This document shows, in pieces, positions 34,670 to 46,782 of a stretch of DNA of 64,000 nucleotides. The first letter of the stretch is position 1, and each line of letters starts with the position of its first letter. The stretch lies in the NCBI RefSeq assembly GCF_000002865.3, contig NW_001865065.1:139733-203732 (forward strand). Reading direction: 5' to 3'. The DNA comes from Monosiga brevicollis MX1. Lineage: Eukaryota; Opisthokonta; Choanoflagellata; Craspedida; Salpingoecidae. The notes under the pieces are model-generated. The model saw nothing but the letters and a program-made list of their open reading frames with translations, made no database searches and was not told the DNA's origin. Position numbers and translations under genes: made by a program.

Positions 34670-37465
34670 ATGCCCGAGGGACTCGAGCGGGAAGGCACAT
34701 TTGCCAAACCTTTATCAGAAGAAGACGAAGGCGTGGACACCCCTGACCGACCCGTCATCAAGCCACCTGGGTCCGCAACCAAGGACGAGCGCTTGGCCAG
34801 CCGCAGCCCGAGCCCTGGTCCTCAGCACCAGAAAGACAATCGCGCTCCTGGCGCACAACAAAACAATCATGATGACCCCGCAGACGCCAAGCATCCTGCT
34901 AAACACCCCTCTCCCGCTGCATCCCCAGACCACGACGAGGCTCCGGCGTCTGCTGTCGTAAAGCAGAGCCCCCGCACTTCAGCTGCCCACAATGACACGC
35001 CCGTGCAACCCAAAGCCAAGTCCCCAGAAGCCAGCACCGCTCACATGGAGGCACCCCACCCTCCAGTCGATCGGGCTCATTCCCCGGGTCGCCGTGCGCG
35101 AGTCTCTGATGCCACCATGTCGCCGCGCTCCTCCAACGGCGCGCATACGACACCCACCTCCAAGGTCGGGTCTAAATCTCAACAGCCTCCCACTCGCTCG
35201 CCTCGAAACTCGTCTCCGGCCTCCTCCAATGCTTCTCCAGGCCCGGCTCCCAGTGCGGGTCAACGCCCGGGCCGTCATGCGTCCCGCAAAGGCAGTCTTG
35301 GAAACCATCAAGCGCCGTCTCGTAGTAGCCCCTCCAAGCCTCCCAAGGCCAAATCCGCTGACAGCCAAACCTCGGCCGGAAAAGCGCGCATTCAACGCCG
35401 TACACCCTCCAAAAAAGGTCTCGAGTACAACGATTCCAGACTCAAAGCACACATTAAAATTAACGTCTTTGTGTACGTTCCTCGGCCTGACCCCACCTGA
35501 ATCGGAGTTTGACGTGATGATTCTTGGCTTGGGTCGGTCATCAGGATCTTGCTGCTTTGGCTGTTGCTTACCCTTTTGCCGCTTCACCTCAATCACGTAG
35601 GAATGGCGAGGAAAATACACCCTCGCGTACCTTTTTGTTGGACCCACGACGCGTTCCCACCTTTGATCGCCTCATGGATTATCTGACTGCCGAGATCCAA
35701 CCCTTGTTTGGTCCCATCATGCGCCTTGCCCACGCCGAAGATTACAGCTTCCTGCTTGGCTACGACCAGGTTGAGGACGGAATGCCCATTATTGCTTGTG
35801 GCCGCGCAGGTTTAAAAAGGTTGAACTATCTCAAAATTCCCTCGTATAAGGAGCGTGCCGTTACCAAGATCAGCTCCGCCACCCTCAACAAGAGCCGCTT
35901 CGATGACAGTCACGTGGAGAGCCGTGTCACCCAGAACATTGCTCGGGCCAAGGTCATCCAGGCCCTCCCCGCTGGCGATGAAGATGGTGTGCCCCAACGC
36001 ATCGTCATTCCCCCCGCAGATCTTGACAATTGGGAGCGGGTACTGGAGCTCTTTACCGAAAAATGCAGCAACATTCTTTGGGTGGATGATGTGAAAAAGG
36101 TCTGTCACACCTGCCTCTCTCCACTTTACCCGCCTCTCCCCACTTTGCATATTGTTGGATACCTCCTTGCTCCTTCGTTGTTGAGGTCGTCGATCCTCTG
36201 TCTCTCTCTCTTCTGACCTCTCCGCGCCTTGGTGTGTTGTTTTGCCAGATTTTTACACTGGAGGGTGAGGAGATTGAAAAAGGATCCGATCTCAAAGAGG
36301 ATGAGGTCTACGTAGCGTCGCATCTTTCCGTGTTCAAGCCCACTCCCTTTCAGGTGATTGGAGGTCGCATCTGCCGCAAGCCGACCCAAAAGACACGGCC
36401 CGTCCTGCCCAAGATCGTCGCTCGACCCAAGAACAATCGCAAGGTCCTGGCCGCGTTTGGCCGCACGGGTGCTGGCATCATGGACGGCAAGGCCATCCCC
36501 GATCCTGATATGGCTCAGAAGCGCCGGCGTCGCAGCCTCAAGGCACAGCCACAATCCAGTCTTCCTCCGCTCAAGCGTGTGTCGGACGTGCACGTTGAGG
36601 GCACGCGCCCCTGGTACCAAATCTCCAATCAAGACGAGGCGGTCGAAGCTGTGGACCAGCTCATCAGCCAGCTCGCTGGCTGGGGCGAGCAGACGGACGA
36701 GGAGCGCCACGACGTGCTCATGCTCATGCAACGCCGTATCCGGGATCGACTGTTTGAAATGCGCCAACAGTCACCAGAGGTCACGACGGCCTTTGACGAC
36801 CGCATCGAGGAGATTCTCAACTTTATGATGCAGGCGCCTGGAACGGAAGAGGACGATCGTAGTGCCGAGGCCGTACAACAACGCTTCTCTGTCGTTGTTG
36901 ACGCGGCCATCAGTGGCCGCTTGGCACACTGGGAGAGCACACCGGCAAGCCTGGTGGCCTTGGTTATTTTGCTCGACCAGTTCCCGCGCTCCATCCACGC
37001 CAATTCCAAACGCATGTTTGCTGGCGATGACATGGCCAAGGCCGTTGTCTTGCGTGCGCTCTTCCACTCACACCTCATGGACGAAGTGCACCCCGTGTAT
37101 CGCGTCTTCCCTTGCATGGCGTTGACGCACCAGGAGGACCTGGAGATGCAAAAACTAGCCGAGTCAGAATGGACGCGTGCCTGTGACTACTTTACTCCCG
37201 ATGATCCCATCCGCGAGTACAAGGCCACTTTTGAAAGGTTGGTGTTGGCGTGGGCGTTGTCATGCGTGCGTGCCTTTGGTTGTGCTTCTACTTGACTCAT
37301 TCATTTTTGAATTTTTGGAACCTTTGCTGCGACTGTCCGCATTGTAGCAATCGGCAGCTGATTGAGCGTTTTGGTCGATTCCCGGAGCGCAACGAGCTTT
37401 TGGGACGGACGACAACGGCCGAGGAGCGTGAATACATGGCCGAGCAAGCGAGTAGTGAAGCTTAG
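34670..37465 (+). CDS. Tandem doublecortin-domain protein fused to a DUF924 domain
   Basis: Four exons, 34670-35472, 35601-36099, 36249-37237 and 37348-37465, join in frame to about 800 residues. Residues 1 to about 255 are a disordered Pro/Ser/Lys-rich basic region. The first doublecortin-like domain follows (INVFVNGEENTPSRTFLLDP, FDRLMDYLTAEI, LKRLNYLKIPS). The second is QRIVIPPADLDNWERVLELF, VDDVKKIFTLEGEEI and KEDEVYVASHLSVFKP. After a basic linker the C-terminal third reads LVALVILLDQFPRSIHANSK, YRVFPCMALTHQEDLEMQKL and RQLIERFGRFPERNELLGR, the signature of DUF924, a helical domain of unknown function usually found as a stand-alone protein in bacteria and eukaryotes. Doublecortin domains bind microtubules, so this protein probably does too. 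The role of the DUF924 part is unknown. Confidence 0.88.
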
Positions 37466-38412
37466 TCCTGTCTGTTGACTGACCGGCATGGTCATGTAGC
37501 TTTGCCACAACCCATCTATTCTTGCATTTGATGTCTGCGCTCGTGCTCACAAGCATTCCCTTGCCAGTGCGAGCCCTGTTGTTTACTTTTCTTTGTTTGG
37601 TACTAAATTTTTGACCCTGCTGGTGACGGCCCGTCCTTTGCAGCGATGCAATTCACACGCGTCTATCTGAGATTGCAAAGCCATAACGTCAAGTCACATT
37701 ATTGAAAAGACTGCAGAATGGGATTTACATGTCAAGCAGTATGGCTCACAGCTTGCCGACTCTTGCTTTTGCAGTTTGACATGCGAGTCCGCCGCGTTTG
37801 GGGAAATTGAAGAGCAACTCGGCTGCTGTCTCGCTTTTTATCAAAGCGATGGAGAATCCACGCTTTATATGTAAATTTATGCGTCCATCACGCTGGTGGA
37901 AGTAGTGAGCCGGGTGACCACAAGTCCCGAGTGCCACCAATTGGTGGTACACCGTGCCACGGCACAACCTTTAACTTTCCCTTCTTGAAATTATGAAAAA
38001 TCTTGAACTTTAACTTTCCCCAACACGATGCACAGAGCATTGTAAAGACGCTGGCAGTCAAGCTGTCTGCCAGCTTTGGGGCTTGTACTAGCTCACTACC
38101 CCACCATTTTTGCATTTTTTTTTTTGGCCATTGCAGACTACCAATCGAAGAATGTGTAATGTATCGCGTCCAAGGAAGGAGTTGGTCAATGTGAGTCCGA
38201 TGCATGCATCCACTCAAGCACAGAAAAGTCAGTGAGCAGAGACTTTATACGTAAATTTATTGAATGTCTGGTCGGTGGGGTGCAGTGCTGGTCAATCGGT
38301 GCCGTACCTTCACGTCAGGCAAGCCCACCCTCTTACGTCAGAAGAGCTGGAAGCTCCTCATGCAACTCTTCTGATACCATTTGATGAGCTCTGCTTGAGA
38401 CGTCATTCTTGC

Positions 38413-38675
38413 CCATGCCCCTACATCGCGACCACGAAGCGCGAGGGAAGTAGCCACTGCAAGAGCATGGCTAGGCCGCTTTGAGAGCTGGCCCTTATAT
38501 TCCACTGATGCCCCTGGTGCGCCACGAAGCGCAAGGGAAGTAGCCACTTTGGTCGCTTTGAGAGCTGACCCAGATATCCCAGTGATGCCCCTGACGCGCC
38601 CACACGGTGCGAGGGAAGTAGCCAAATGGCTAGGTCGCACCCAAGAACACTGAGAACTCTCGTGTTCCAGGCTCC
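38413..38675. repeat. Three imperfect tandem copies of a 77-93 bp unit
   Basis: Units begin ATGCCCCT at about 38415, 38508 and 38585. Each contains a GCGAGGGAAGTAGCCA block (38441, 38531 as GCAAGGG, 38609). The first two share CGCTTTGAGAGCTG. The copies differ by small indels, so the array is not recent. A TGCCCTTGGGGAG remnant near 38678 may be a fourth, decayed copy. Confidence 0.8.
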
Positions 38676-39268
38676 AATGCCCTTGGGGAGTAAGGCTGCT
38701 GTTCGGAATCTTGAACACCAAATGCCTGAAGGCGACCCCCCCCTCCTCCCCGCCTAAGACAAATGGCAACTCACTTCATGGATTGGTACAACTTGTGGTA
38801 TTCAAAGCCACAAGCAATCGTCGCCTGGCTGTGCCATCCGTGAAAGATTTTTTTATTGGCCGTTTTTGCCCCCTTGAGAATGGATTCGCTGGTTTGTTTG
38901 GAATAAGAAGTCGAATTTGGAATCAGACATCACTCGTAACGCAAAATCTCACTCTCGTTCTTAACGGCAATTTATTTTGCTGCTCAAAGTGAGCAAGGCT
39001 GCCATCCTATGCCGCCAGCTTCAGGTTCAAGTTGAGTAAAGATGAGCGTCTACATCAACAACACAAGCTCCATGACCAACGCTTCCACAAACATCGACAT
39101 CGACTACAAGGAGACTGGAGAGGCGGGGACGGGGGGCATGGCCAGACACAGACATACAGGCGTACAGACACAGACACGGTCAGAGACACAGACACAGATT
39201 GATTCTGTGGGTCACTCAGCTTTTGCTTATCTGGCTTCTCGGCGCTGAGCGCCCCATTCTGATGTCCA

Positions 39269-39521
39269 CGAGACAGAGACAGAGACAGAGACAGAGACAG
39301 AGACAGAGACAGAGACAGAGACAGAGACAGAGGCAGAGACAGAGGCAGAGACAGAGACAGAGACAGAGACAGAGACAGAGACAGAGACAGAGACAGAGAC
39401 AGAGACAGAGACAGAGACAGAGACAGAGACAGAGACAGAGACAGAGACAGAGACAGAGACAGAGACAGAGACAGAGACAGAGACAGAGACAGAGACAGAG
39501 ACAGAGACAGAGACAGAGACG
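39269..39521. repeat. Hexanucleotide (AGAGAC)n microsatellite, about 42 copies
   Basis: A nearly pure six-base array with two GAGGC variants near 39329 and 39341. Because the unit is a multiple of three, all six frames stay open. This gives RQ-, CL- and VS-repeat open frames of 120-210 codons that should not be annotated as genes. Confidence 0.97.
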
Positions 39522-39967
39522 TGGAGAGGCCAGAGACAAACACGGACACACACACAGACACACACAGACACACACAGACACACACACACACCGTCACGGA
39601 CTGTTACAAGCACTTTTTTACATGTTAATGACAATTTTGGTTTTCAATGTTTTGCTCATGAGAAGTTTCGGACTGGAGGCTGGGGTTTCGGACTGGGGTG
39701 TGTGTGGACTGTGGACTGAACTGCGGGTGCGTGGGTCAATGTATGGACTGCGGTCTGTTTTTTTTTCCCCTTCGCTTCTTGATTGTGGCGCTGGGTTTGA
39801 ACCTCGCACCCTCGTATCCACCGATTCAACAATCTGATCGTTTATATAAAAGTTTATGCCCCGCGATCGCCAGCGTGTAACGCCGTTTTGATAAAGCCGT
39901 CCTTATCCATTTCCCTGACGTCTCGTGCACGGCAGTCTAGGTCCATGACCAGTGTTAGTCTCATCTG

Positions 39968-41000
39968 ACACTGCGTCGTGGCCTAGTGCGACGGGCGGCC
40001 ACCTTGCGCCACTGGGCCACGGTGCAGCGGCAAATGTGCCCTGCTCCGGTTATGGTCCCAGCCTGTCATGCATGAGGAAGATGAACCAAACCCATACCCC
40101 AAAACCAACCAAGAGTTGTTTTTTTCCCGTTGTTTTTTTCCCGCTAGTAATGGAGCTGCCAGACGTTGAAGAGCTTATTGGGTGTTTTCCCACAACTATC
40201 GCTTGCTAGAGACATCTGACATGGTGTTGTGGTCTTGGGATGGGGGCTCAATCCAACTTGCCCCGCGCATATGTCTTGGACCCATGCTAACGTCGGGTGT
40301 CCACACAAACATATCCTTATGTGCTCGCATACAAAAAGTGCACGTTGTCCTTTCTCTCTGCTTCTGCATGAGATGGTCTGGGGCCACGATACCTGTCAGA
40401 GTCATCTGACATGATATGGTGGCCCCGTCATGGGGCCCCGATGCGATGGCATGTGTCTCTCACATGTCTCGTGGACCCAGCCCTTCCCTTGTGGGAACCA
40501 AAAAGAAAGTCCCGTCACTTTCTTTTTGCTCATCTATGCTTCATCATATTATTGTTTGGATTCATTCCTTGACTAGAAGGGTTCAGTTTTTTGCCACTTT
40601 CCGCAGATCGTTGTTCATGGACGTCCGGATCACATTGTTCATGCGTGCATGTGGATGTGGATGGGTTTGTTTTCACAGTGCACACGATCGGCATCAAACG
40701 ACGGGCAGTCACCTTGCACCACTGGGCTGCGGGAAAACAGCACAATGTCATTTCATCTGCACAGGGAGGAAGAAATCCTTGCAATGCCCCTCTACTTGAT
40801 TTCGAGATGCTTTTTTCTTCCTATACTCACTTAATCCGTATCTGCATCAACCACATTCAACTGACCGGCGCGTTACCGCATTCGACAGTCTGGAGCCACG
40901 GTACCTGTCAGACACATCTGACATAGGATCGTGGCCCCATGTGGGCCCCGATGTGATGGCAAATGAGCCTCACATGTATTGTGGACCCAGGCTTTCCTCT
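39968..41000. repeat. Interleaved dispersed repeat pairs
   Basis: About 115 bp at 40375-40490 (GGCCACGATACCTGTCAGA through CACATGTCTCGTGGACCCAG) recurs at about 40889-41000 with scattered substitutions. A poorer copy lies at 40208-40290. A separate ~60-bp pair lies at about 39975-40035 and 40692-40755 (ACGGGC..CACCTTGC..CCACTGGG). They do not encode recognisable protein. Confidence 0.75.
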
Positions 41001-41270
41001 ATTATATGCGGTGGATCCTCAGCCAATAGGGGATCTTCATTTCTTCAAAAAAACAAAAACAAAATGGAAGCCAGTTGAGGGACTGGTGTTGTGATGGCCA
41101 GTCTGGGCCCTCCGACTGGCACAGTGTACACTATGTGCCTAGTCGCTCAGACTAGACTGGCCGAATGTTGATGGCCAGTGTGGCCTGATAAAAGTATGTT
41201 GTCGTCTTGTGCGACACACTTTTTGTTTGCGCCTGAAGTTCGTTGGGGGGGGGGGGGGGGGGGCCGGAAC

Positions 41271-41320
41271 NNNNNNNNNNNNNNNNNNNNNNNNNNNNNN
41301 NNNNNNNNNNNNNNNNNNNN
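41271..41320. other. Assembly gap (50 N) flanked by poly-G
   Basis: Fifty N bases with G-runs on both sides (about 41245-41263 and 41365-41382). The poly-G is probably low-quality read ends. Confidence 0.99.
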
Positions 41321-42578
41321 TCTTTTTGTGCGCCCCCCTTTTTTTTTTCCCCTAAATTTTTTTGGGGGGGGGGGGGGGGGGGCGGGGACACGAGTCTCAG
41401 TGTTCAATGTTCAGTCAGTGAAAATGTGGGATTTTTTGGAGGAGTGTGGTGGCGATCGCGATCATTAGCAGTTGGTTTATATGTAATAATATGCGACTCA
41501 TCAACTTGGTGGAAGAGTCGGTGACGGGGAGGGGGGTTGTCCGCAGGGATGCATTCGAGCCGAATCCGCTATGGTCGCATGCCAAGTCCCCCAAGCGCCT
41601 CTGCAACCATGGGGGGTTCGCTTCGACGGTCTCGCCTGGGGCCCGCCTGCTCCCCTCGTCCCTGGCTCTTCTGCCATTTTTTTTCCCCGTGTTTTTTTTT
41701 TCCTCCCAACATGGTCTTATGGAAGGAGGCTCCCTTGTCGATCTTCTTCCATAGGAGCAATCGAGTCCGCCGAGGTAGGGTGTGGGGTTTTGAACAATTT
41801 TTTTGTACATTTTACGAAGCAATGCATTATATAGAGGATTTTTAACTCCGTCGATTTGGTGATGAGTGCTAGCTCAACAGGCGCAGGAAGGCTCGCAGCC
41901 TGAAGCAACTTGCAGCCCGTAGCCGCTCGCGTTCGCGTTCGCATGGCCAACGCCTGGGAATAACCAATCTTCGTCGACAGTTTGAGATGCGATCCCAAAA
42001 CGAGACGACTCTTCGACAAAGTTGTATTGCGGAGATGTAGCCAACAGTTTGGCATTTCCTCCTGCCTCTCATTCCCATTTTTCCCACCCAATGTGACGAT
42101 GCTATCACACATGACGTAAACAATCGCGATATCTTTGACGCTAGATTTTACTTTCGGTGGAGCCGAATTCCTCAAGAGCTTCCTCTTGGACACATTATGC
42201 GTGGACGATCTGACACGCTCTCTGTCCGAGACTCGAGACTTCCACGTGCACAACATCTGACAGGCTTGGACCGTGGGGTGTGACAGTCTTGACTGTCGCA
42301 ACACATGGTCCCTGTTCTTCTGTACTGCTGTGTGCGATATTGCAAGGTCCTGGTGTTTCGGCATTCGCGCCTTACACAGGCCATGTTCCCAGCCTTTCGG
42401 TTGTCAAGCGAGCTAGTGCTCCTCACCATTTTACCCATTAACTTTTTACAGCTCGACGTGATCCAAGTTTGCGCATTGCGATGCACACGAACAATTTGGT
42501 GGGTTGGAATAAATAGCAATCAACTTCAACAGACACGGACAGCAACGCTCAGGGCCCAGCCCCCAATGCAACACGGTT

Positions 42579-45500
42579 TCAAGCACGATGGTTGATGTAG
42601 GCACGCGCGCGGCGCGCCTCGTCTAGCGCATCGCTCATTTGCTGCAGTTGTCGGCGTCGGCCTCCATTCGGCGTCAGTACGTTGTTCACAAACCTGGGCC
42701 AGCAAAAGCATCCAAGCATGAGTCCGTGACGCCGCCCCAGACACAGAACGACTAAGCCGCCGAGCCTGCAACGTACCCTTCCGAGTCATAGGCCGAGTTG
42801 CGGCCCGGAGTCATGGTGTTAGCGGGCCGCATAGACGTTTCATCAGCCCAGGCCATGCGCGTCTGTGGGTCCAGGCGGTTTCGCTTCTTGTCGGTGAAGG
42901 ACATGTTCGCTACCAACATGACCGAGTGAGTCATGCAGTGGGGCGCTTGAGTCGGTATGCGAGTAGGTTGACTGACAAAAGGACTCGAGCTCCCTGCGGG
43001 TTGGACGGCGGGCCTTACCTTGGGTGCGGGGCTCGCCCGTAAAAATGTTAAAGTCGCACTCTTCGTTGGCGTGATGGGCATGCATGGTGGAGCCACTGCT
43101 CAAGGCTGAGGTATACATTAGATCGGGCTCGTCCTGTGTCGTATCTGGTCCGCTAATCGGCCCTCGCTGTGGCACCAACTCCTCATGATGCAGCACATGA
43201 TATGGTTCGGCGCCATTTGGGACGTGCGGGGGGTGATGGGATTGCTGCGCAAGCAGGGCTTGTTGTTGTTGGGCCTGCAATTGGCGTTGTTGCTGCAGGT
43301 AGTGCTGTTGTTGCTGCTGCAAGTACTGTTGCCGCTGGTGCGCTTGTTCGCGTTCTTGTTGCAGACGACTCGTCTCTGCCGCCACCAGGCTTGCGTTGAG
43401 TTCATCTCGATAACGATCGGACGCCCGATAGGTTCGCGACGACGACATGTGCAAATCATCCCCCTCTCCCTCTTCTTCGGCCGCCAAACCAAGGGTCGTA
43501 TCCCGTGTGCTGGGATGGGTTGGACCATGGTGCGTGGCACTCGTGGCGCGCCCGGGTGTGGTCGCCACACGCACAGGCAACTGCGAAGCGCGGGCTAAAG
43601 ACGACACGGCACAACCGAGAACACCGGCAGAGATGAGGCCACGTCCACATGGCACATGTGGGCTGCGACACTTGCGGGTTCACATACGAGGTGCAGTGGC
43701 AGCGCGCGTGCTGCCATTCGTGTTGGCGTTGGCATTGTGACTTGCCGCCAAACTGGTCGGCACTTGCATTCTAACCCAAGGAAACCAGTTGGTGGGCATT
43801 CAACAGCTTGAGAAAGAAGACACATGGTGGTTTGAGTTGGACGCGGGCGAACGTACGGCATGCGCTCAAGCTGTCGCTTGAGGTGTTGATTCTCAGTCTG
43901 CAAGCGTTTGTGATCCGCATTCAACTGTAACAGTTCCAACTACAGGCATGCAACCACCCCCGGTGAGTTTGTTTGAACAGTGGAAGTTCAGCATGCGACA
44001 TGTGTCCTCGCAGTGGCACGTACTCGAAGTTGTTCATAGGCCTTGTTCAACTCTCGCTGTTGCGATGCTTCCTGATGACGAAGGTCCTGCACCTCGGCCA
44101 CAGCATCTTGCAATTGGACCTTGACTTCGTCATGTTCACGCCGCAGCAGATCCAACGCGTGTTCAACGTCAGCCAACGATTTGCGAGCATCCGATGCACC
44201 CTGCTCAGCACTGCTTGTGCACAGGCGACAATGCAAATCCGTGTGAGCGCGTCACAAACCAACAACCCCGACCCCCCCCCCNCCCTCCTTCCAGGATAAG
44301 AATGGTCAAAACAAACACAAAAACATAGAAATAAAGAACGAAACAACTCTATCAAACACCCAAGCAAGCATGAACGTGAGGGGCCACGTACGCTTCCTTG
44401 TCACGGTTTAATAGGCGTAGGCTGGCCTCGAGCTGCTCAATTCGAGCATGGGCTGCTTGCAGGTGCTCCAGAGGCACGCGGTCCGACGGTGAAGCATCTG
44501 CTGGCGCAGACGCTTGAGGGGCCGGTGCTGCCGGCTGAGAGGCGTGGGATATTTGCGACTCATGAAGCTGGCGCTGTCAAAGAAATCGTCCAGTTGGCAC
44601 CAAGGGGTTAGTTGTGGAGCTTGATAAAACTTGGGAGAGATGAGTCAGGCAGGCAGCTGGGTTCGTCAGGACCAACCGAAAGGTCTTCATGCTCGTGCAC
44701 CAAAGCTGCCAGAACGCGATCCTTGGCTTCCTGGTGGGCAATGAGCTCATCTAGCAGGGCCTCGGCCTCCAAGCGAGCTGATCGTTCACCTGGGTAGGCC
44801 CGGTCATGGTTAATGAGGGCTGGCAAAGGTAGGTGGAAACCCAACGCATCAATCGCGGGCGTGCGGCATGTACCTTCAAGGGTACGCTGGAGAATGGTGC
44901 TCTGTTCCTCGGCTTCTTCCAATTGCTGAAGTGTTTGGTTATGCAGCGCTTTGAGTGATTCCGTGCCCTGATGCACCGCGCAGATGAGGCCAAGGCGGCA
45001 TTTGTACGATGCAGACTCATCAAAAGCAGCAAGCCGAGAGCCATATATTTGAGAGTGCAACAATAACACATGACTAGCTTGTTGGTAAAAAACAAACAAA
45101 CAAGCAAACAAGCAAACAAACAAACACAGCAGCCAAAACAGACATACGGTTTGCGAAGCACGGTAGTCGTCTTCTTCATCGAGCAAATCCATCTGACGCT
45201 TGTGCCGCAAGGTTGCCAGCTCTGTGCGCAAATGAAGAACCTCGGTTTGCAGCTGCCATACCTGGGTAGCCTACCAGGTGCGGACATGGAGGGTTAGGAC
45301 CTGAACAGTGGGCAAAGCACGAAGCCTGCGTGCTACCACCATTCAGGAGCAACACGATCACCAACCTCACGACTAGGCTCAGCTTGGGGCTGGGTGTTCA
45401 CGGTGGCCGAGGTAAACTCTACACGCGTGGCTGTACGCAGGGGGCTGTGGTGCGTCGGGGCAGTGGGTGGGCTTGCATCCGACCCGTTCAAGTTGATTGT

Positions 45501-46517
45501 TGGTGCTTGAGCAGGTTTCAGAGGGGCCGGTGCGGAGGGATGCGCGGACACTCGCTGGGCGGTTGCTTCAGAGCTTTTGTCTGGCTCAGAATCGGACCGG
45601 GCCGCGTTGGCCTGTCTGGCCTCGACGCGCACCTCTACCTGGTTGGCATTTGACTCTGGTTCAGAGTCGGTGTCCAAGTCCATATCGCGAGGCGCGTTCG
45701 AGTCTGAATGGTGGTGCTCTTCGGTGTCAAGGTCGCTTGCTGATGCGTGAACGGCAGACCAATCACGTGGGCCAGACACCAGTTGGCGACCAGCCGGCAA
45801 GCTGGGCGCGTGCGTGGGCTGACCAGGTGCGCTGGACCCAGTGGTAGGGACTAGCTCGGGCTTGGTCTCTGAATGACGGCTAACAGGAGCATGGCGTGAA
45901 GTATGGGTGGCTGGCTCTCCATTGGAGACGTCCGCGCTAATCATGGTGCTTTGCAAGGGGTAATTCTGACTGGAGCGTAGCATGGTGTCAAGGGAGTGAC
46001 GCATGTTATCGCTGGCATTGCTGTGCAGCTGTGCCAGTTGTTGTTGATGTCGCCGCAGCTGAGCGTCAAAGTCAGCGTCCTGACGAGCGTGTGCCGACTG
46101 CAATCCGGCGAGGGACTTGGCCATGGGGCTCGGATCTGTGGCCCGAGGGCGACGAGGTGGTGTGCTATTGGCCAACGCGGCTTGGCGGGTGACATCAGCA
46201 TTCTGCGCGCCGCTGGCTTCAGCTCGAACGTGGCTCGGTTCGGGATCAGACGGCGTGTCCTGAGTTGCGGAATTCTGTGAGGCTGCGAGGCTGCGTGCGG
46301 CCATATTGATGCGGCGCAGCTTGTCACGGAGCGTCTCAAGAGTACTGAGGCGCAGGTCAATCGAGTCGGTCTCGACTGGATCGTCACTTGGCTCGGGCTC
46401 CTGAAGACTTGTGAATGTCAAAGAACGCCGCACCGTGCTTGGGCTGTTTGCCTGCAAAACGCGATCAAGGTCCGACTCTTCGCCCTGTGCGGCCGTAGAC
46501 CTTTGCGAGTTTGCCAT
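42579..46517 (-). CDS. Coiled-coil, glutamine-rich protein of unknown function
   Basis: Multi-exon gene. The first exon (46517 to about 45364) starts MANSQRSTAAQGEESDLDRV and encodes about 385 residues of mostly disordered Ser/Pro/Ala/acidic sequence with one helical stretch (STLETLRDKLRRINMAARSL). Later exons form a long discontinuous coiled coil: VWQLQTEVLHLRTELATLRH (about 45270), SLKALHNQTLQQLEEAEEQS (about 44970), RLEAEALLDELIAHQEAKDR (about 44770), LQAAHARIEQLEASLRLLNR (about 44470), DARKSLADVEHALDLLRREH (about 44200) and NADHKRLQTENQHLKRQLER (about 43910). The 3' part has a polyglutamine-rich helix (about 43380-43230), then NEECDFNIFTGEPR and FTDKKRNRLDPQTRMAWADE, ending AYINHRA with TGA at 42581-42579. 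It looks like a cytoskeletal or centrosomal scaffold, but I cannot name a family. A single N lies in an intron at 44282. Confidence 0.7.
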
Positions 46518-46731
46518 GCTGCCTTTTCTCTGAGCTACTGGTACATCCAGCGATCACCAGTGTAGCTGGGCAGAGTGCGCACCGCGCACACAACTTCTGC
46601 ACCAGTCTCACAGAAAGAACAATATGGGCTTAAAAAAAAAAAAAACAGAAACAAGTGTTGTTCAAGGATACGAGGAGGCAGGGAGAGTAGAAAATATCGG
46701 CGTCCTGCAGATGATCTGTTCTTCACACGGC

Positions 46732-46782
<51 letters not shown>

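Larger units (their letters stand above)
37466..42578. other. Gene-poor repeat-rich block
   Basis: About 5.1 kb between two facing stop codons, with no exon chain that I can support. It has lower GC than its surroundings and contains a short tandem array, a hexanucleotide microsatellite, paired dispersed repeats, a recurring TTTATATGTAA core and an assembly gap. The texture suggests decayed mobile-element or subtelomere-like sequence, but no transposase, integrase or reverse transcriptase motifs were seen. Confidence 0.7.

Noticed and set aside
39785-39830. Another T-arm-like phrase, GGGTTTGAACCTCGC
   Set aside because: The stem bases flanking the loop are not complementary and no cloverleaf can be drawn.
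39199-39837. A 212-codon plus-strand open frame with RQRQ repeats, and similar long frames on the minus strand
   Set aside because: They are by-products of the hexanucleotide microsatellite, which keeps all frames open. The flanks show no conserved protein.
41717-42364. A 215-codon minus-strand open frame in the gene-poor block
   Set aside because: No domain, no signal sequence, and composition like the surrounding repeats. It overlaps the diverged repeat area. It may deserve an RNA-seq check but cannot be supported as a gene.
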